Source: Sarocladium kiliense (Eukaryota; Ascomycota; Sordariomycetes; Hypocreales; Sarocladiaceae). From it: 64,000 bases of DNA. The stretch spans positions 5,270,001-5,334,000 of the forward strand of contig JAUZTG010000029.1 of NCBI GenBank assembly GCA_030734395.1. The letters run 5' to 3'. This document shows positions 10,379 to 22,191 of the stretch, in pieces; within the stretch, counting starts at the first letter, position 1; each line of letters starts with the position of its first letter. A program made the position numbers and the translations under genes. The notes beneath the pieces were generated by a model. It did no database searches. It had not been told where the DNA came from and saw only the letters and a list, made by a program, of their open reading frames with translations.

Positions 10379-11299
10379 ATGTCCTCCTATCTCGAGAAGC
10401 AATCATCCGCCTTCAAGGGCACCCTCGCCTCAGCCGCCTCCAAGCTCTCCAACCCATCCACCAAACCACCAGCCAAACCCGCATCAGCGACCTCTACTAC
10501 CAAGCTCGCACCGCCCTCTCCATCACCTTCCGCGCCATCAGAAGCTAACACACCGTCTGCTAAGCGAAAACGAGATGCTGGTCCCGATGTTCCCTTCTCC
10601 CAGCCAAGCCTCACGGGCTATGGCCAGGACTTGAAGACGAACATGGCCTTTGCGGTCGACTACCTCAAGCAGAAGCGCCAACCAAAGACTATCGCCGACA
10701 TCATCGACCATCTTAGTCTCCGCGTCTCAGATCATCACAAGCGGGAGCTCACAGAAGGCCTGAGGCGCCATCCCCGTGTCGACTGGAAGCCCGACCCATC
10801 ACTCTCCGAACAAACGTGGCAGACAGGGTTGTACTACCACCGGCCCATCATCCCAGGCGTCAAAGACTCAACCTCCCTTCTCGCACATCTCCAACGCAAA
10901 AGCGATGCCTCAGGCGTCTCCGTCAAAGACCTCAAAGATGGCTGGCCAGACTGCGAGCCCACCCTCGCCGCCATGGAGAAAGAACACAAGATTTTGGTAG
11001 TTCGCACAAAGAAGGACAATACCGCACGATACGTCTGGGCCGACGACCCGACGCTTCATCACGAGGTTGAGGAGGAATTCAAAATTATGTGGGAGCGCAT
11101 GAAACTGCCACCCATTGATGAGATGCACGGGAGGCTGGTCAAGGTTGGACAGAAACCCACGGGTGATGATCCGAAGAAGATCGTGCAGCAGACCTCGAAG
11201 CCGAAGCAGCAGAAGAAGAGGGCGGGCAAGAGGATCGGCAAGGCGACCAATGTGCATATGCAACATCTCATGCAGGACTACAGTGACAGGCGCAGGTAA
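10379..11299 (+). CDS. tfa2: transcription initiation factor TFIIE subunit beta
   Basis: This is the small TFIIE subunit that helps recruit and regulate TFIIH at RNA polymerase II promoters. The single uninterrupted frame encodes 306 aa, a typical length for the fungal subunit. A low-complexity Ser/Pro/Ala-rich N-terminus (1-70) carries a basic nuclear-localisation-like KRKR. The winged-helix core follows ('AFAVDYLKQKRQPKTIADII' onwards, near 90-160), and a second winged-helix region ('GVSVKDLKDGWPDC', about 180-240) comes after it. The C-terminal tail is Lys-rich. The start has good context and the upstream sequence is leader-like. Confidence 0.92.
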   Translation: MSSYLEKQSSAFKGTLASAASKLSNPSTKPPAKPASATSTTKLAPPSPSPSAPSEANTPSAKRKRDAGPDVPFSQPSLTGYGQDLKTNMAFAVDYLKQKRQPKTIADIIDHLSLRVSDHHKRELTEGLRRHPRVDWKPDPSLSEQTWQTGLYYHRPIIPGVKDSTSLLAHLQRKSDASGVSVKDLKDGWPDCEPTLAAMEKEHKILVVRTKKDNTARYVWADDPTLHHEVEEEFKIMWERMKLPPIDEMHGRLVKVGQKPTGDDPKKIVQQTSKPKQQKKRAGKRIGKATNVHMQHLMQDYSDRRR

Positions 11300-12121
11300 G
11301 GCGGCTCAATGTACCTCAGACATGCAAGGCACCACTTATCGCGCGCCCAATAGGGTGCTGGCGTTATCATGTTCCTGGGCAGGACTGCGAGTCTGCCGTC
11401 ACTTCAAAATGGTTGGACCAAGGGGCCTCGGTGGCATGGCAGGATCATTCGACTTGCTTGAATGGCGTTTGGGATTGAAGCTTTGTTTTACCACATGATA
11501 CCACTTTCGGCTTGATATTACCAAGCGAAGGAAATACAACTAGAAAAAGAGCAAAGGAATAATATAGCGGCTCACTCTTCCCCTGCAATAATGAGCGTGT
11601 TGCCTGCACTCGTAACATGTGATGTTCATTCCTTCGGAGTCGTGTAATATTACAGCACAAGGCGTGTCACAGTTGAGGATATAATAAATGATTCATGTGT
11701 TTGATTGCTCAAATCGCCTCTAAAACAATTCCTGTAGCCTTCCAGAAAGCTACTATCGCTGAGATTCCCATTTTGCTCTTTGGTGATAATTATGCCAGGT
11801 CCAAGAACAACACAACCAAAAAGGCCCATGCCGTAATCCTAAATCCGCCCGAAGTTTCACATGATATGCCCAGTCCTCCAGTCTATTTGTTGCAAACCGC
11901 AATGGGAAAATACACAGTGGACAAAGGAAACGTTTGAGAAGAGCGTCGTCAAAGAACAGAAGACCTAGCACCGTGGTACTAGTTCTGACAAGCAAACGCC
12001 ATAGTAAAAACTGATGAGTCCAACAAGTGTAGAGCTCAAAAGCTTCAGAGGGGTATCAAAGTATTTGTGAGACTCGAGGGTATCTTTTGCACATCTCTGA
12101 TGGCAAGTTGGTTCAGTCTCG
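11300..12121. other. intergenic between convergent tfa2 and C2H2 factor genes
   Basis: The 3' flanks of both genes lie here. It is AT-rich at about 11500-11700. No gene is recognised. Confidence 0.5.
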
Positions 12122-13504
12122 TTACATGTGCACCATGCCTGGTTCGGCGCTCTGCGGCCGGCGCATATGGGTAGCCGCTCCGTAGAACATCTGTCCCATG
12201 GCCGCGTGATGGGGATAATCTGGCTCAGCATAGGCGTAGTGTGCTGCATTGTGGGAAGGAGACGCCATGTGGGCTGGAGATTGCCAGCCTACGCTTCCCA
12301 TGTGCGGGCTGCCGGCTGCGCTGCCGTTGGCACTGCCAGAGCCAGACTGGTGCTGCTCCAGGCTTGGCTCAAGAGTAGGTGGCGGGCCGTAGCTCGTAGG
12401 GTGGGACGTAGGCCGCATAGAAGTGGTGTAGCTAGGAGATGCTGTAGAAGCCGGGCTTCCCACCCGCATGTGAACTGGGATGGACCCGTTCTGCTGAAGG
12501 TATTGGAAGTCTTGGGGATGGCGTGCTAGGCCACTCCCAGAGAGGTCCACGCTGGGTGACATCGACATGTTTCGTTGAGCTGGAGAAGGCGTAGTCATGG
12601 GCGAGCCATGAGCGGAAAGGTGGTCTGCCTCAGATCGAGAAATAGCTTTATTCTTACTAGCGGCAAGGGCAGCGGCAGTAGCAGCTGCAGCCTCCTCAAT
12701 AGTGCCAGTGTGGTGATTCTGGTGGCGGGTAAGTGTCGTTCGACGAGTGAAGGTCTTCTGGCAATCAGCGAAAGGGCACTTGTAAGGCCGCTTTCCAGAG
12801 TGTGTGCGCCTGTGGCGAGCAAGTGAAGAGCTGTCACCAAATTTCTGCACACTTGTCAGTCTCAGCAGATCGTAAGTGTGTGCGAGTCTTCATACCTTGG
12901 CGCAGGTCTCGCAGTGGTGCGGCTTCTCGCCTGTGTGGGTTCTTTGATGGACAGTCAGAGCTGACCTTTGGATGAAGGTCTTGCCACAGCCCTTGAAGTC
13001 ACAGAAATGAGGCTTGTCGCCACTATGGATTCGTTCTGCTACAAGTTAGCATGACTTCTTTGATGAGCACTTCTGTGACGAGAACTTGCCGTGACGAGCA
13101 AGGTCACTTCGGCGAGCGAACCCCTTTCCACAGGTGCTGCAGGCGTATGCCTTCGTCAACGGTGGTGAGGGTTGCTCATGTCCCTGCTGTGGCAGACCAG
13201 GCATTTGCATGTGAGCCATGCCATTCATGCCGTGCATATCAGGATAGCCGGGAAGTGGAATGCCGTTTGACATGGCAGACATGTGCATCGGGCCAGGCAG
13301 TCCTTGTGAGGAGTACGAGCGAGCGAGGCTGTGTGACGAGTAATGAGAATGATCCGAACCATGAGGCGATACGGACCGTTCCATGATTGGATCGGGCTTG
13401 ATGAGCGGAAGATGACCAGGAAGTGCCTGTTGATGGTGCATGCCGCCTTTGTTGTTCAGCATGTTGGTGATGTCCATCACCTCGCCAGGAGCAGGCGATC
13501 TCAT
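12122..13504 (-). CDS. four-finger C2H2 zinc-finger transcription factor
   Basis: This is a DNA-binding regulator of unknown target. Three exons (13504-13090, 13035-12896, 12844-12122) join to 425 aa. Four adjacent C2H2 fingers occupy about 122-230: 'CSTCGKGFARRSDLARH', 'CDFKGCGKTF', 'CETCAKKFGDSSSLARH' and 'CPFADCQKTFTRRTTLTRH', linked by TGEKP-like spacers. The flanks are Ser/Pro/His/Met-rich and probably disordered. An Ala-rich helix ('EEAAAATAAALAASK') follows the fingers. The first intron (13089-13036) uses a GC donor, and only acceptance at CAG gives the linker 'RHERIHSG'. The start is ATG 13504; the open frame further upstream has no ATG. The gene-free 4.9 kb on its 5' side is unusual. 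I do not assign an orthologue. Confidence 0.88.
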
Positions 13505-16500
13505 GTTGAACAGGGTGATAGGGGCGGCTCGAAAACGGCCCAAAGTGCCGGCTTATATATGGGATTCGTCCGACAAAATGTCGTCGACCGAAGGCAGTGT
13601 CTCGAGGTGTACTGAAGAGAACTCTTCTGAACAGGAGCAGATGGCGTAGGCAATGTGTCGTCTTGCTGTAGTTGGAGATGAGACAGCCAGAATTTTAGTC
13701 TTGCAGGGCTGCAAGGTAGAAACTGATCCTCTACTCTTGGGCGGCGCGAAGAACGACAAGTTAAGATCGGTACAACGGTCGCGGCGTAGGGATCGTGAGG
13801 TGGCCTGTGTGCGATGGGGGCAAGATCTTGACGGGTCGAGTCAGCACGTGTCGACGCAGGGTGCACGTTGGAGGATCAGGTCGGTGGACTAGGGCGAGGA
13901 ATGCTTGCTCTGCAAGAAGCGGGTGAAAGAAAAAGAAAAGACCAATAAATGACGACAAGGAGGCGTTATTACAAGCGGCTCGGGGTTCGTGTGTGCAGTG
14001 CAAGAGAAGACTCGAGAGACGGAGAGGCAGTGACGTGCGGCAACGGCTACAGCAAGAGGCTTTCTTTATGTTGGGCCCCTGTCGGAAGGTGACGGGAGCA
14101 GCGCAGCAGAAAAAAAAACTCCCGGGCAAGGGTTGCAGGGATTCGCGTGGCCCAGCAGCGAGGCTAGGGGAGGGCGAAATGGGCTAGGGGAGCGGCCAGG
14201 GTGGGTAACACACCTCGAAATAACACGAGCGAGGGCGCGCGGGCCTGTGATTTGCGGCCAGGGCCAGGTCTGGGGCGGTTTCTGGTTTCTTGGATGTGTT
14301 TGGTGTTTCGTCGTGCGTTGGGCTGTTGATGCAGTGGATGGTAGTGAAGCCGGACGGCTTTATGGCTGTCGCAGGAATGGAGGCAGACGGTGTGATCGGT
14401 GATCAGCTCGACTAGGCACCAAGGATGATGTTCTTTGATCAGGATGCAGAATCATGCAAATGGCCGAGAGTGAGTGAGAGATTCAGCCTCGCCGTAGGTA
14501 GGCCTGATGTACGTAAGGTATCAAGCAGCCAGCCAGCGTAGGAGCTGCAGTAGCCGGGCTGAATTGGCAGGCGAAGAGCGGGACTGTGACTGTGGGGGAG
14601 AGGGGGTCGCGATCGTGGATGGTGGACCTGGAGGTCAATGCTAACGGCAGATTGTGGTAGGCACGTAAGAGATGAGTGTGTCTTCGACAGTCCTGTCTTG
14701 ATGCTTGGTGAAGATAGACGAAGAGCGAGGAGTAGTCGGATCACTGGAAGGTCTGGGAGGCAGGCATTAAGTACCGGGCCACACAGGACGGGAGTAGCAC
14801 GGGGCAGGGTGAGGAAGATGATGAGCAAAGGCGCTGTCAAGAGACGATGGCGTTCAGAGATGGCGTTGGTCCACCCACGCCGAATTGAACTGACTGGAAG
14901 AGAGAGACAAGAGAAGGGCCATCGAAGTACACCAGAATAGCAGCGCTGTTGTTGCTGTGCAAGGTGCTCCCTGCGATGGCGAACAAAGGGCAGAGGGCAG
15001 AGAGAACAAGGCGTGAGAGAGCATACGACGGTGGTGGTGGTGCCCAAGGCGTGTCCCTATCATTCCCCTCTGCGTTGGGTTCCCAAACTGTCTTAGGTAA
15101 TGGCATAATCAGGGCAGTCCTCACCGTCTGTCTCTCCTTCAGCTCTCCGCCTCACGCCCCCTCCATCACATCAGCCATCGACACCCATTATCCTTCATTA
15201 TTCGGCGCTGGCAGCAAGAAACATCAGTCGCACGTACCCAGCACTGTGTTCGTCGACTTGCTACAGTGCGTACAGGACGATCAGTGTCTCGCTTTTACCG
15301 GCGCTCTGATCAGTCGCGGCTGATGATCGAAACTCCACAGGGATGACTGCTCGGTGCAATGCTCAAGCACCAATCGGCCAACATACTACAGACCGCCATT
15401 GCTTCTACTTTGTTCCTTAGTTTTCAGCACTCCCGCAACACACTGCCGCGCGACGATCCTCTTCATCTCCAGAGCCAGCTAACCATCAACAGCGACCATT
15501 CCGAGAGGTCCACCCAAATGCACCGCTCATAGCACACAGGACTACTGATCCAATGTGCATTCGCCCACCCGCCGTGGCTTGCATTGGCTTGTATGCATCT
15601 CCTCTGAGACGCCATCTCGCTGAGTACACACGGGCCTCTCGAGTCTTCCATTTATGCTTCCAGAAGCTTTATTGTCCCTTTCCTTTGCAAGGACCCCAGG
15701 TCACGGTCTGGTCAATGCAATGCTAGCCTGCAATCCCGCAACGACCTCCATGAACCACTGAGCATGGCGCGAAATGGCGGCCCTAAGTCCTCCTTGTGAT
15801 CAATCAGACGAGACCGATGCATTGTACATTAATGCGTAGAATCAAGGATCATCCTGATTACTCGACCCAGGTGAGCACCCTAATGCGGTCATGGGCGAGA
15901 GCGTCAAACATGCCAACGCTCAACTAGAGCATCTCTGGAACAGACGGCGTCCATCGCTTCGCCCACGCCTTCAGCACGGAACGCTGGCCGGCGCCCGCTG
16001 AATGTAGCCTGGATGGTGCTCAAAACTGTTGGAGCATTTCACTCAAACGCCACCGTGCTTCATAACAGGAGACCAGATGGCTCCTGTCGTCACACACCTC
16101 GTCACCATGGTAGGCTCGCCAGCAATCAGGACCGTGGTCCGTGACCTGTCGATCCGGAGATGCTTTGAGTGAAGCAATGACCAGCCCCATCACCTTGTAG
16201 CTAGGGAGGTGTCCCATGCGATCTTCCATGACAGTCTCAATCTACTGTTCCTCGACGTCATTTTTCGTGAGACGGGAGAGGCGACGGCTTGCAACTCCTG
16301 TCGGCGCTTCAATCTTATTGCTCATTTCGGATGATGGTCACACGTATCTAGTGGTCATTAGACTGAGGCCTTCAACGACACCATTGATCAAGTTGTCCCC
16401 CACCGCCAATCTCAGCCAAACGGCACTTGTTGCAGCCTACGGCCCCTTTTTTGAGCTTCCAGGACCTGGTGGGCGGGCTGATCAATGCATGGGCCATCCA

Positions 16501-18421
16501 TCAGTGGAGAAGTCAAGAAAGGGTCAAAGCGCCGATGCCACGTCCTCACACACCCCCCTTGCCTTGCGCCATGCCAGTTCCGGCAGGATTCCAGAAGGTT
16601 TCTCTCGGGCTTACCACCCTTGTCATGATGCAGGTCGACAAATGACCCATCATCTATGGAGGAGAGGGAGGTGGCCAATGCTCCTTTCTGACATTGTTCT
16701 CCCGCCCTTCCAGAAGGTTGAATAGCAGCAACAGCTGGCTGAGCATTGACCACAGGCTGCACTGTGCAAGTCGGTAGTCCTTAGGAATCACATGCAGACT
16801 TATGTTTGCCTTTCAACAGCTGTCATGAATAGCAGCGTCGAGCTAATTCAGATTGCAGAAAGCTCGCTAGCAATGTATTCATCCGTCCGTAGGCCCCCAG
16901 CACATGGTTGAAGAGGATGAGGACGCTTGTCAAGGCAAATGCAAAAGCGCCCGATGCTGTGACAGTGTATCCATACATGATTTGACTTCAGCTGACATAA
17001 GTCTCACAGGAGCTCAGCATTCCAAGGGTCCCTTTTCGAGCGAAATGCCCGAAACAGTCTGTTTCGAGGGGCCATTAGACCCATCTGCTCACTGAACCAA
17101 GTACCAGGTCGCAAAGACTGATCGCAGAGCGATTGATCGAGATGGAAAAAGTCATCGTAGAATTGCGTTTTTGCCTGTCCGGGAAGGCCACTTTTCTCAT
17201 CTCAATAAGGGAGGCTTGCGTCTACAAACCACGCATTGTGAGTGCACCACCACTATCTCGGCGAGGCCGATGATCTTCAGATCCCCGGGGTCATCAGAGT
17301 GTATCCGGTTGGTGCCACGCAGGAAATGCAATCATGCTTTCGAGTCTGCCTGCTGGTTCGCAGCCTTTCTTATCGCGGCTGCGCAATACTATAGACAAGG
17401 ACTAAACATAACAACAGCATGCAAGGGTTAACTATCAGCCACTGGCCCCCATGGCACCTTGATTGCGCAAAAAGCGCCCGCATCGCGACAAGGGCTATGG
17501 AGAGTTCACCATAGCGCGCTTGTCCGTTTATGAAGGGAAGCATGACCCTATCCTCGTTGCTTGATTGGAATACCGACAGCGTGGTGAATAGGAGAACCCC
17601 TCACTTCAAAGGACGGTGTTCTTATTGTCCCTCTCTAGTGTGGCTTTCGCAGACTGGTGGTGGCTTTGCGCCAATCGACGCAAGCACCACCACCAACGCG
17701 AGACTCGAGAGACAATGGGGAAAAGTACTTCATTACGAAGTCACTCTCTGCACTGTGCCCTCTTGTCTCTTGCATGCGGCCAAATATCATTCTTCTAGAA
17801 GTTCAAATGGAAGAATGGCTGTCGGGGGTGGCTGAAACCTCGAAGGATGAATAGGGAGCGGTCAATGGCGTCTTTGGGGGTGGGATGGGTGATGACAATG
17901 GATTTCGGATTCAATTGATTCATCGGACGCAACCGGACTTAAGCTGACTCCGGTCCTTTAAGTTCACTTATTGACTGGCTGGCCGTTGCATTGGACCTCA
18001 TTGCGATCGATCTATTGTGGGAGCGATAGTTTTCGGAGTTTCGTCACATGTCAAAGTCTGGGTTGGGCGGGTGATCGAAATGGCGTCTGGCTCAATGCAG
18101 GGCGAGAAGGCATGCAAGTTGAGGTATGCTAGCAGGCAATGGACACCATGACTTCAGCTCAGGAGTAGAAGGGGGCATACTGGGCACAGGACGTCCCATG
18201 GATCGATATTGATCATCTGTCTCCCATCTGACTTCGTTGCTCGCAGTCATAAGTCACCAAATTGATCCCTCTGTCCAAGATGCATATCCTACCACTCCAG
18301 ATCACCTTCATGATGATCCAAAAATCCATCTGTCATGAGATCCAAGTTCTCCTCAAAAGCTGATTCTGTCACGATCCTCGTCCAATGCACTTGAACATAC
18401 TATCACAGGTGACAGCCGGCC
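13505..18421. other. 4.9 kb gene-free region upstream of the C2H2 factor
   Basis: I find no recognisable protein, tRNA or transposon. Frames of up to about 200 codons exist (14439-15047 minus, 16216-16725 plus), but the proteins are Arg/Ser/Leu mixtures of the kind made by shadow frames. Base composition is like the flanks, so it does not look like a decayed repeat. The first 1-1.5 kb is probably the long leader or promoter of the C2H2 gene. The rest is the 3' side of lsb5, or non-coding transcript DNA. Confidence 0.6.
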
Positions 18422-19891
18422 TTACCATCGCGGCTGACCCTTCTCTATGGCCGGTGTCTCAACAACATTACTATCCCCAAATGGATCGTCCTCATCTTCC
18501 TCCTCCTCAGTATCCTGTCTTTGAACAGCCGGCCTCGGAGGACGGGGCGGTGGAGGGGGCGTCGCTGACTTCTTGCCTCCTGCGTCGTTGAGGGATAGAC
18601 CGGCAAAGTCATCGGCAGTGTGTTGGGTCTGTTGGGCTTCTTTGCCTTTCATTTGGGCCACTGCAAAGGGGATCAAGTCAGGAAAATGATAATATCGGAC
18701 GGGCCATGTGAGAGGGGTACTTACTGCGATACATGTGGGCTTGTTCGGCAATCTCATCGTCTGAGTCACTGTCGGCATCGATAGACCTGTCCATCTGCTC
18801 GAACGACATGAGAGCATGGACGAGTTGATCGTTGGCATTGAGAAGGCCGCCAAGCCATTGCTCACTCTCGACGTGGTGAATCTACAAATACAATCAGTAA
18901 GCTACAGTGTTCTTCATCATCCGAGCTGGGTGATCATACATAACGCAGGATTCGTCTACGGAGCTGTTTGCAAGCCTCGAAATGCTGCACCGCCTGCTGA
19001 TTATCAGAGATACGTTCCTTTTCACGGTTGATGCTCTGAAGCGCGTTCATCAGATTCGTGTAGGCCAGCGATGAGTCGGCAATAGCTGTCTTCATGTTCT
19101 CTTTCTCTGCCTCGAGGCTGAATCCTTTGCGTTTAGCGCCCTTGGCTTTCTTCTTATCCTTAGAAGACCCGAAGAATGAAGATGAACCGCTGGTAGAGGT
19201 CTTCGGCTGGCTGGAAAGCGGTACTGGGGTTGAACTGGCCGAGGATCCGGCATTCGGGTTGTTGCGTCGTGCAGCAGCTTGAGCGGCGGCTTCCTCCTCT
19301 TCGTCATCGCCGAAAGGGTTCTCTGTTTCTCGCACGACCTTAGATTTCGCCTGGGTGACAACCTGCTTTCTTCTGGGCAGCTCCTTATGAAGACTGGCGA
19401 TCTTGTCCAACCCAGGTGTGCCCGCATACGAAGCCCACCCACGGAAGAGCACACGACACTTGTTTCTAACGGCCGGGTCGGACAGGTCGCTCGAGCCACA
19501 TACTCTCAGTCGTTCAAGCAAGGGTTCGTTGGCGAATCCGCGTTGGAAGCGTTGTCCTGCATTGAGGATGAGGAAATCGAGGATGACAAGGGCGCGTAGC
19601 TGGCGGTGGACATTGCCGTACTTGAGCTTCTTGCGGATGGCACGTGCAGCTTCGGACGGGCCAGTGGACTGGAGCTTGATAACGTCGACAAGCTCAATGA
19701 TGCCACTGAAGTCTTCTTCTTCGTACGTCTCGGAGGTTAGGTTCTCGATGGTAACGGTGATCGCCGAGTAGGGGTGTTTCTGCCTCGTGATGTCAGTAAA
19801 TATCCCCGGTAAGGCGAGTGCGGCTGTGAGCACAGTCGCGTATCATCGAAGTTGCGGAAAGATGCTGCCATACCTGCTGGAACAGAGCCAT
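18422..19891 (-). CDS. lsb5: LSB5-type VHS/GAT actin-patch and endocytosis adaptor
   Basis: This is an adaptor linking ubiquitin/Arf signals, endocytosis and cortical actin, homologous to yeast Las17-binding protein 5. Four exons (19891-19874, 19779-18940, 18881-18725, 18660-18422) give 417 aa. The first coding exon holds only six codons (MALFQQ). The VHS domain spans about 7-145 ('KHPYSAITVTIENLTSE', 'ALRALVILDFLILNAG'-like core). A GAT-like helical region lies near 235-335. Peptide motifs suit endocytic partners: NPF in 'ETENPFGDD', DPF in 'DDPFGDS', and a proline stretch (PPPPPRPPRP) suited to SH3 domains. The length is close to other fungal homologues. It lies in tandem with opi3 and rxt2 on the - strand, which looks coincidental. 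Confidence 0.9.
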
Positions 19892-20772
19892 CGTGGGATC
19901 TTGGCGCTGTGAGCAGCTCACAGTCAAGCCTCTATGACCGTTTTTCTGTAGCTGCCAGATGATCTGTAGATGGTTTGAGAAATCGGACAAGAGCTGAAGT
20001 AGCTTCTTTCCGCGTGCTCAAGCTTCGTACTGCCCTTTGCAACCCCTGCGTGACGTCGAAGGGGACAGACCAAGGGAACGGAGAGGCAGAAGCGTGCTTT
20101 GCGATAAGGGTAATGTCGCGGGGTAGCTTGTTAGAGCTAGAGAAGATCAGTGACGCGCTGCAGAGACGCAGATCAAAGACAGCAAAGAGAGAGAGCAAAT
20201 GAGGCCATTCCCGGCAGACAGCCACGTGAGTTTGCGCAAACCAAGGAGGCTGTGTAGTGCAACGAGAGGATGAGCTGGTTGATGATAGTGGGGGTGCGAG
20301 TCAGGATGCGCCTGATGCGCGGCCGCAGCTGGACGCGGGGTTAGATTCTGTGGAGCTTCCCGCGGCCGAAGCTGTGCGCTGACGTCGCTGGTGGATAAGG
20401 TACGAGGAAGAGAGATAGAGCTGGGAAGCGAAGGTCAGGAAGCTATGGTTAAGCTTGATCAAGGTTCTCCCCCTAAACCGCCTTTTTCGTATTGAATGCT
20501 TGCTCCAAGAAGTAACAAACCCTGTACTCATCCCTACATCCTCCAACCAGTCTCGTCCTCAAGATATATTTATATATGCTCTCGTAGCTTGACTCGTTTG
20601 CTCAAGCTCCATAAAATGATTTGGGTATCTCTTGTTCCACCCTTGGCCAGGGCACATGCGGCATGTTGAAGACGCAGGTTACCACGGTCACTTCTGCTGA
20701 ACACTGCTCGGTTGCTCCGAAATCTGGTCCGGAGCAGCCTGAGCCATCGTTCGGCACAAAGCTAGACCAGCC
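19892..20772. other. intergenic between lsb5 promoter and opi3 3' end
   Basis: No gene is seen. Two TGACGTC half-CRE sequences (20051-20057 and 20380-20386) lie in the lsb5 upstream flank. Their function is not known. Confidence 0.45.
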
Positions 20773-21611
20773 TTACTTCTGCTTCTTTCCTGACTTCTGA
20801 GCTGCCCTCTCGCGCTCCCTCTTCGCGTAGATCCCCGAGGTGAAAGGATCCTCGTAGCTCAATGCAACAAGGTATACGACGACAACCCATCCCGTAAGCA
20901 GAATTCCAGCCGGCTTGCCGTAGAGCAGCGCAGTACCCAAGAAGCTCATAGAGCTACCCCAGTACATCGGCGCACCAGTGACGTTGAACGGAAAACCAGT
21001 GACCATTTCATCCATGAGGATACCAAAATAATCGCCGAGGAAAGTGCCAGTGATGCCGAGCGCCCAGGTCGAAGTCACGACGAGAATCTGACCAAACGCA
21101 AAGAGAGTATACCCGGCGGCTTGAACGGGAAGCGTGAGGAGGAGGGGATGCGTCGGCTGCTCGGAGATCGCATTCTTGAAGATGAAGTCGCGGACGCATC
21201 CGAGGGAGAAGATGGTGGCGGCGAGGGCATAGCAGGCTGTGCGTGAGTTGCCGCCAAAAAGATTCGTCAGGAGTTTATTGTTATATTCTGGGTGCACAAC
21301 ATTGTCAGTGGACGTGTGTTCTTATATCAGGGGTGTATAGGAGCGATGATTATAAATGGGACGGACCCTGTCGAGCAACAATGCTGAGTAGAGAGAATTA
21401 GCATGTGTCAAAGAGTCGCTGCGTGGCATGGAGGGACATACTTCCAGAACAAGGGGTTGAAGGCAATGGAGCAGGCCGAGACTATACATAGTCACCGATA
21501 TCAGCACATGCACGTCCAAGGAAGCCAAACGTCACCGAATTGTCACTCACGCAGCAAGCTCTTCTTGTCGAAGTCGACGTAGCCGACAAGCTCTTGCAAT
21601 GACGAAGCCAT
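20773..21611 (-). CDS. opi3: phospholipid N-methyltransferase (phosphatidyl-N-methylethanolamine type)
   Basis: The enzyme carries out the last two SAM-dependent methylations that turn phosphatidyl-monomethylethanolamine into phosphatidylcholine in the ER. Four exons (21611-21551, 21481-21442, 21383-21367, 21287-20773) join to 210 aa, close to the yeast Opi3 length. The third exon is only 17 nt and encodes part of 'NIVARQE'. Skipping it breaks the frame, and including it gives the family sequence 'AFNPLFWNIVARQEYNNK'. There are several hydrophobic segments. The conserved methyltransferase region includes 'GITGTFLGDYFGILMDEMVTGFPFNV', 'GAPMYWGSSM' and the ending 'SYEDPFTSGIYAKRE'. The start at 21611 gives MASSLQELV. 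Confidence 0.93.
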
Positions 21612-22191
21612 GGTCTCGAATCACGACGAATCAAAGTGTCACACAGAGAAGTCCCAGGCGAGAGGAAGGAAGAAAAGAAAGATCACAGCGAGATCAAACG
21701 ATATCGGATCACGTCACGCGACAAACGGGGTCGAAAGCAAACACGGAATTGAGGTGCTTAACAGAAAATGGCGTTGGAGAAAGGTTGCGAGGGAAATGAC
21801 TTGAGGACAAGCGTCACTTATTGTTGGCGGGTGTCGGTTGAAAACCCTCCGGAGGCGGGGCGAGAACCCCCCCCCCCCCCCCCGTCACAAGCCAATTGAG
21901 TGTGTCCAGCGGGTGACGTCGGCACACAGAAGCTCAAGAGAAAGGGAGCAAATGCGTCTCGCTTCAGGAATCCAGATTCAGAGATGCGGGCAGACTGTTC
22001 ATTGCTCTTGCAGGCTGTTGGTATCTTCTTCTTCTCCCGCCTTGTATCAAGCAAAGTCGCGGATTCTATCTTATACCTCCAACATCAGACGCGCTTCATG
22101 CACCAAAACTATGTCCAAATAGTGAAACAAGGTCGCGCGAAACCCCAGGTCATTATGATCGTCAATCCTTCCTTCTGCTTCCCATCCCGGC
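21612..22191. other. intergenic, opi3 promoter
   Basis: No gene is seen. It holds a run of 17 C at 21867-21883 in the opi3 upstream region, about 255 bp from the start codon. Confidence 0.5.
21867..21883. repeat. homopolymer C(17) tract
   Basis: An uninterrupted C run lies in the opi3 upstream region and is preceded by a G-rich string (GGAGGCGGGG). Such a tract slips easily and may vary in length between strains or reads. Confidence 0.9.

Noticed and set aside
14439..15047. 202-codon - frame upstream of the C2H2 gene
   Set aside because: The composition is Leu/Ser/Pro/Arg typical of non-coding C/T-rich DNA, with no domain.
16216..16725. 169-codon + frame in the large gene-free region
   Set aside because: No recognisable domain, and overlapping antisense frames are of similar length. 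Not enough support for a gene.
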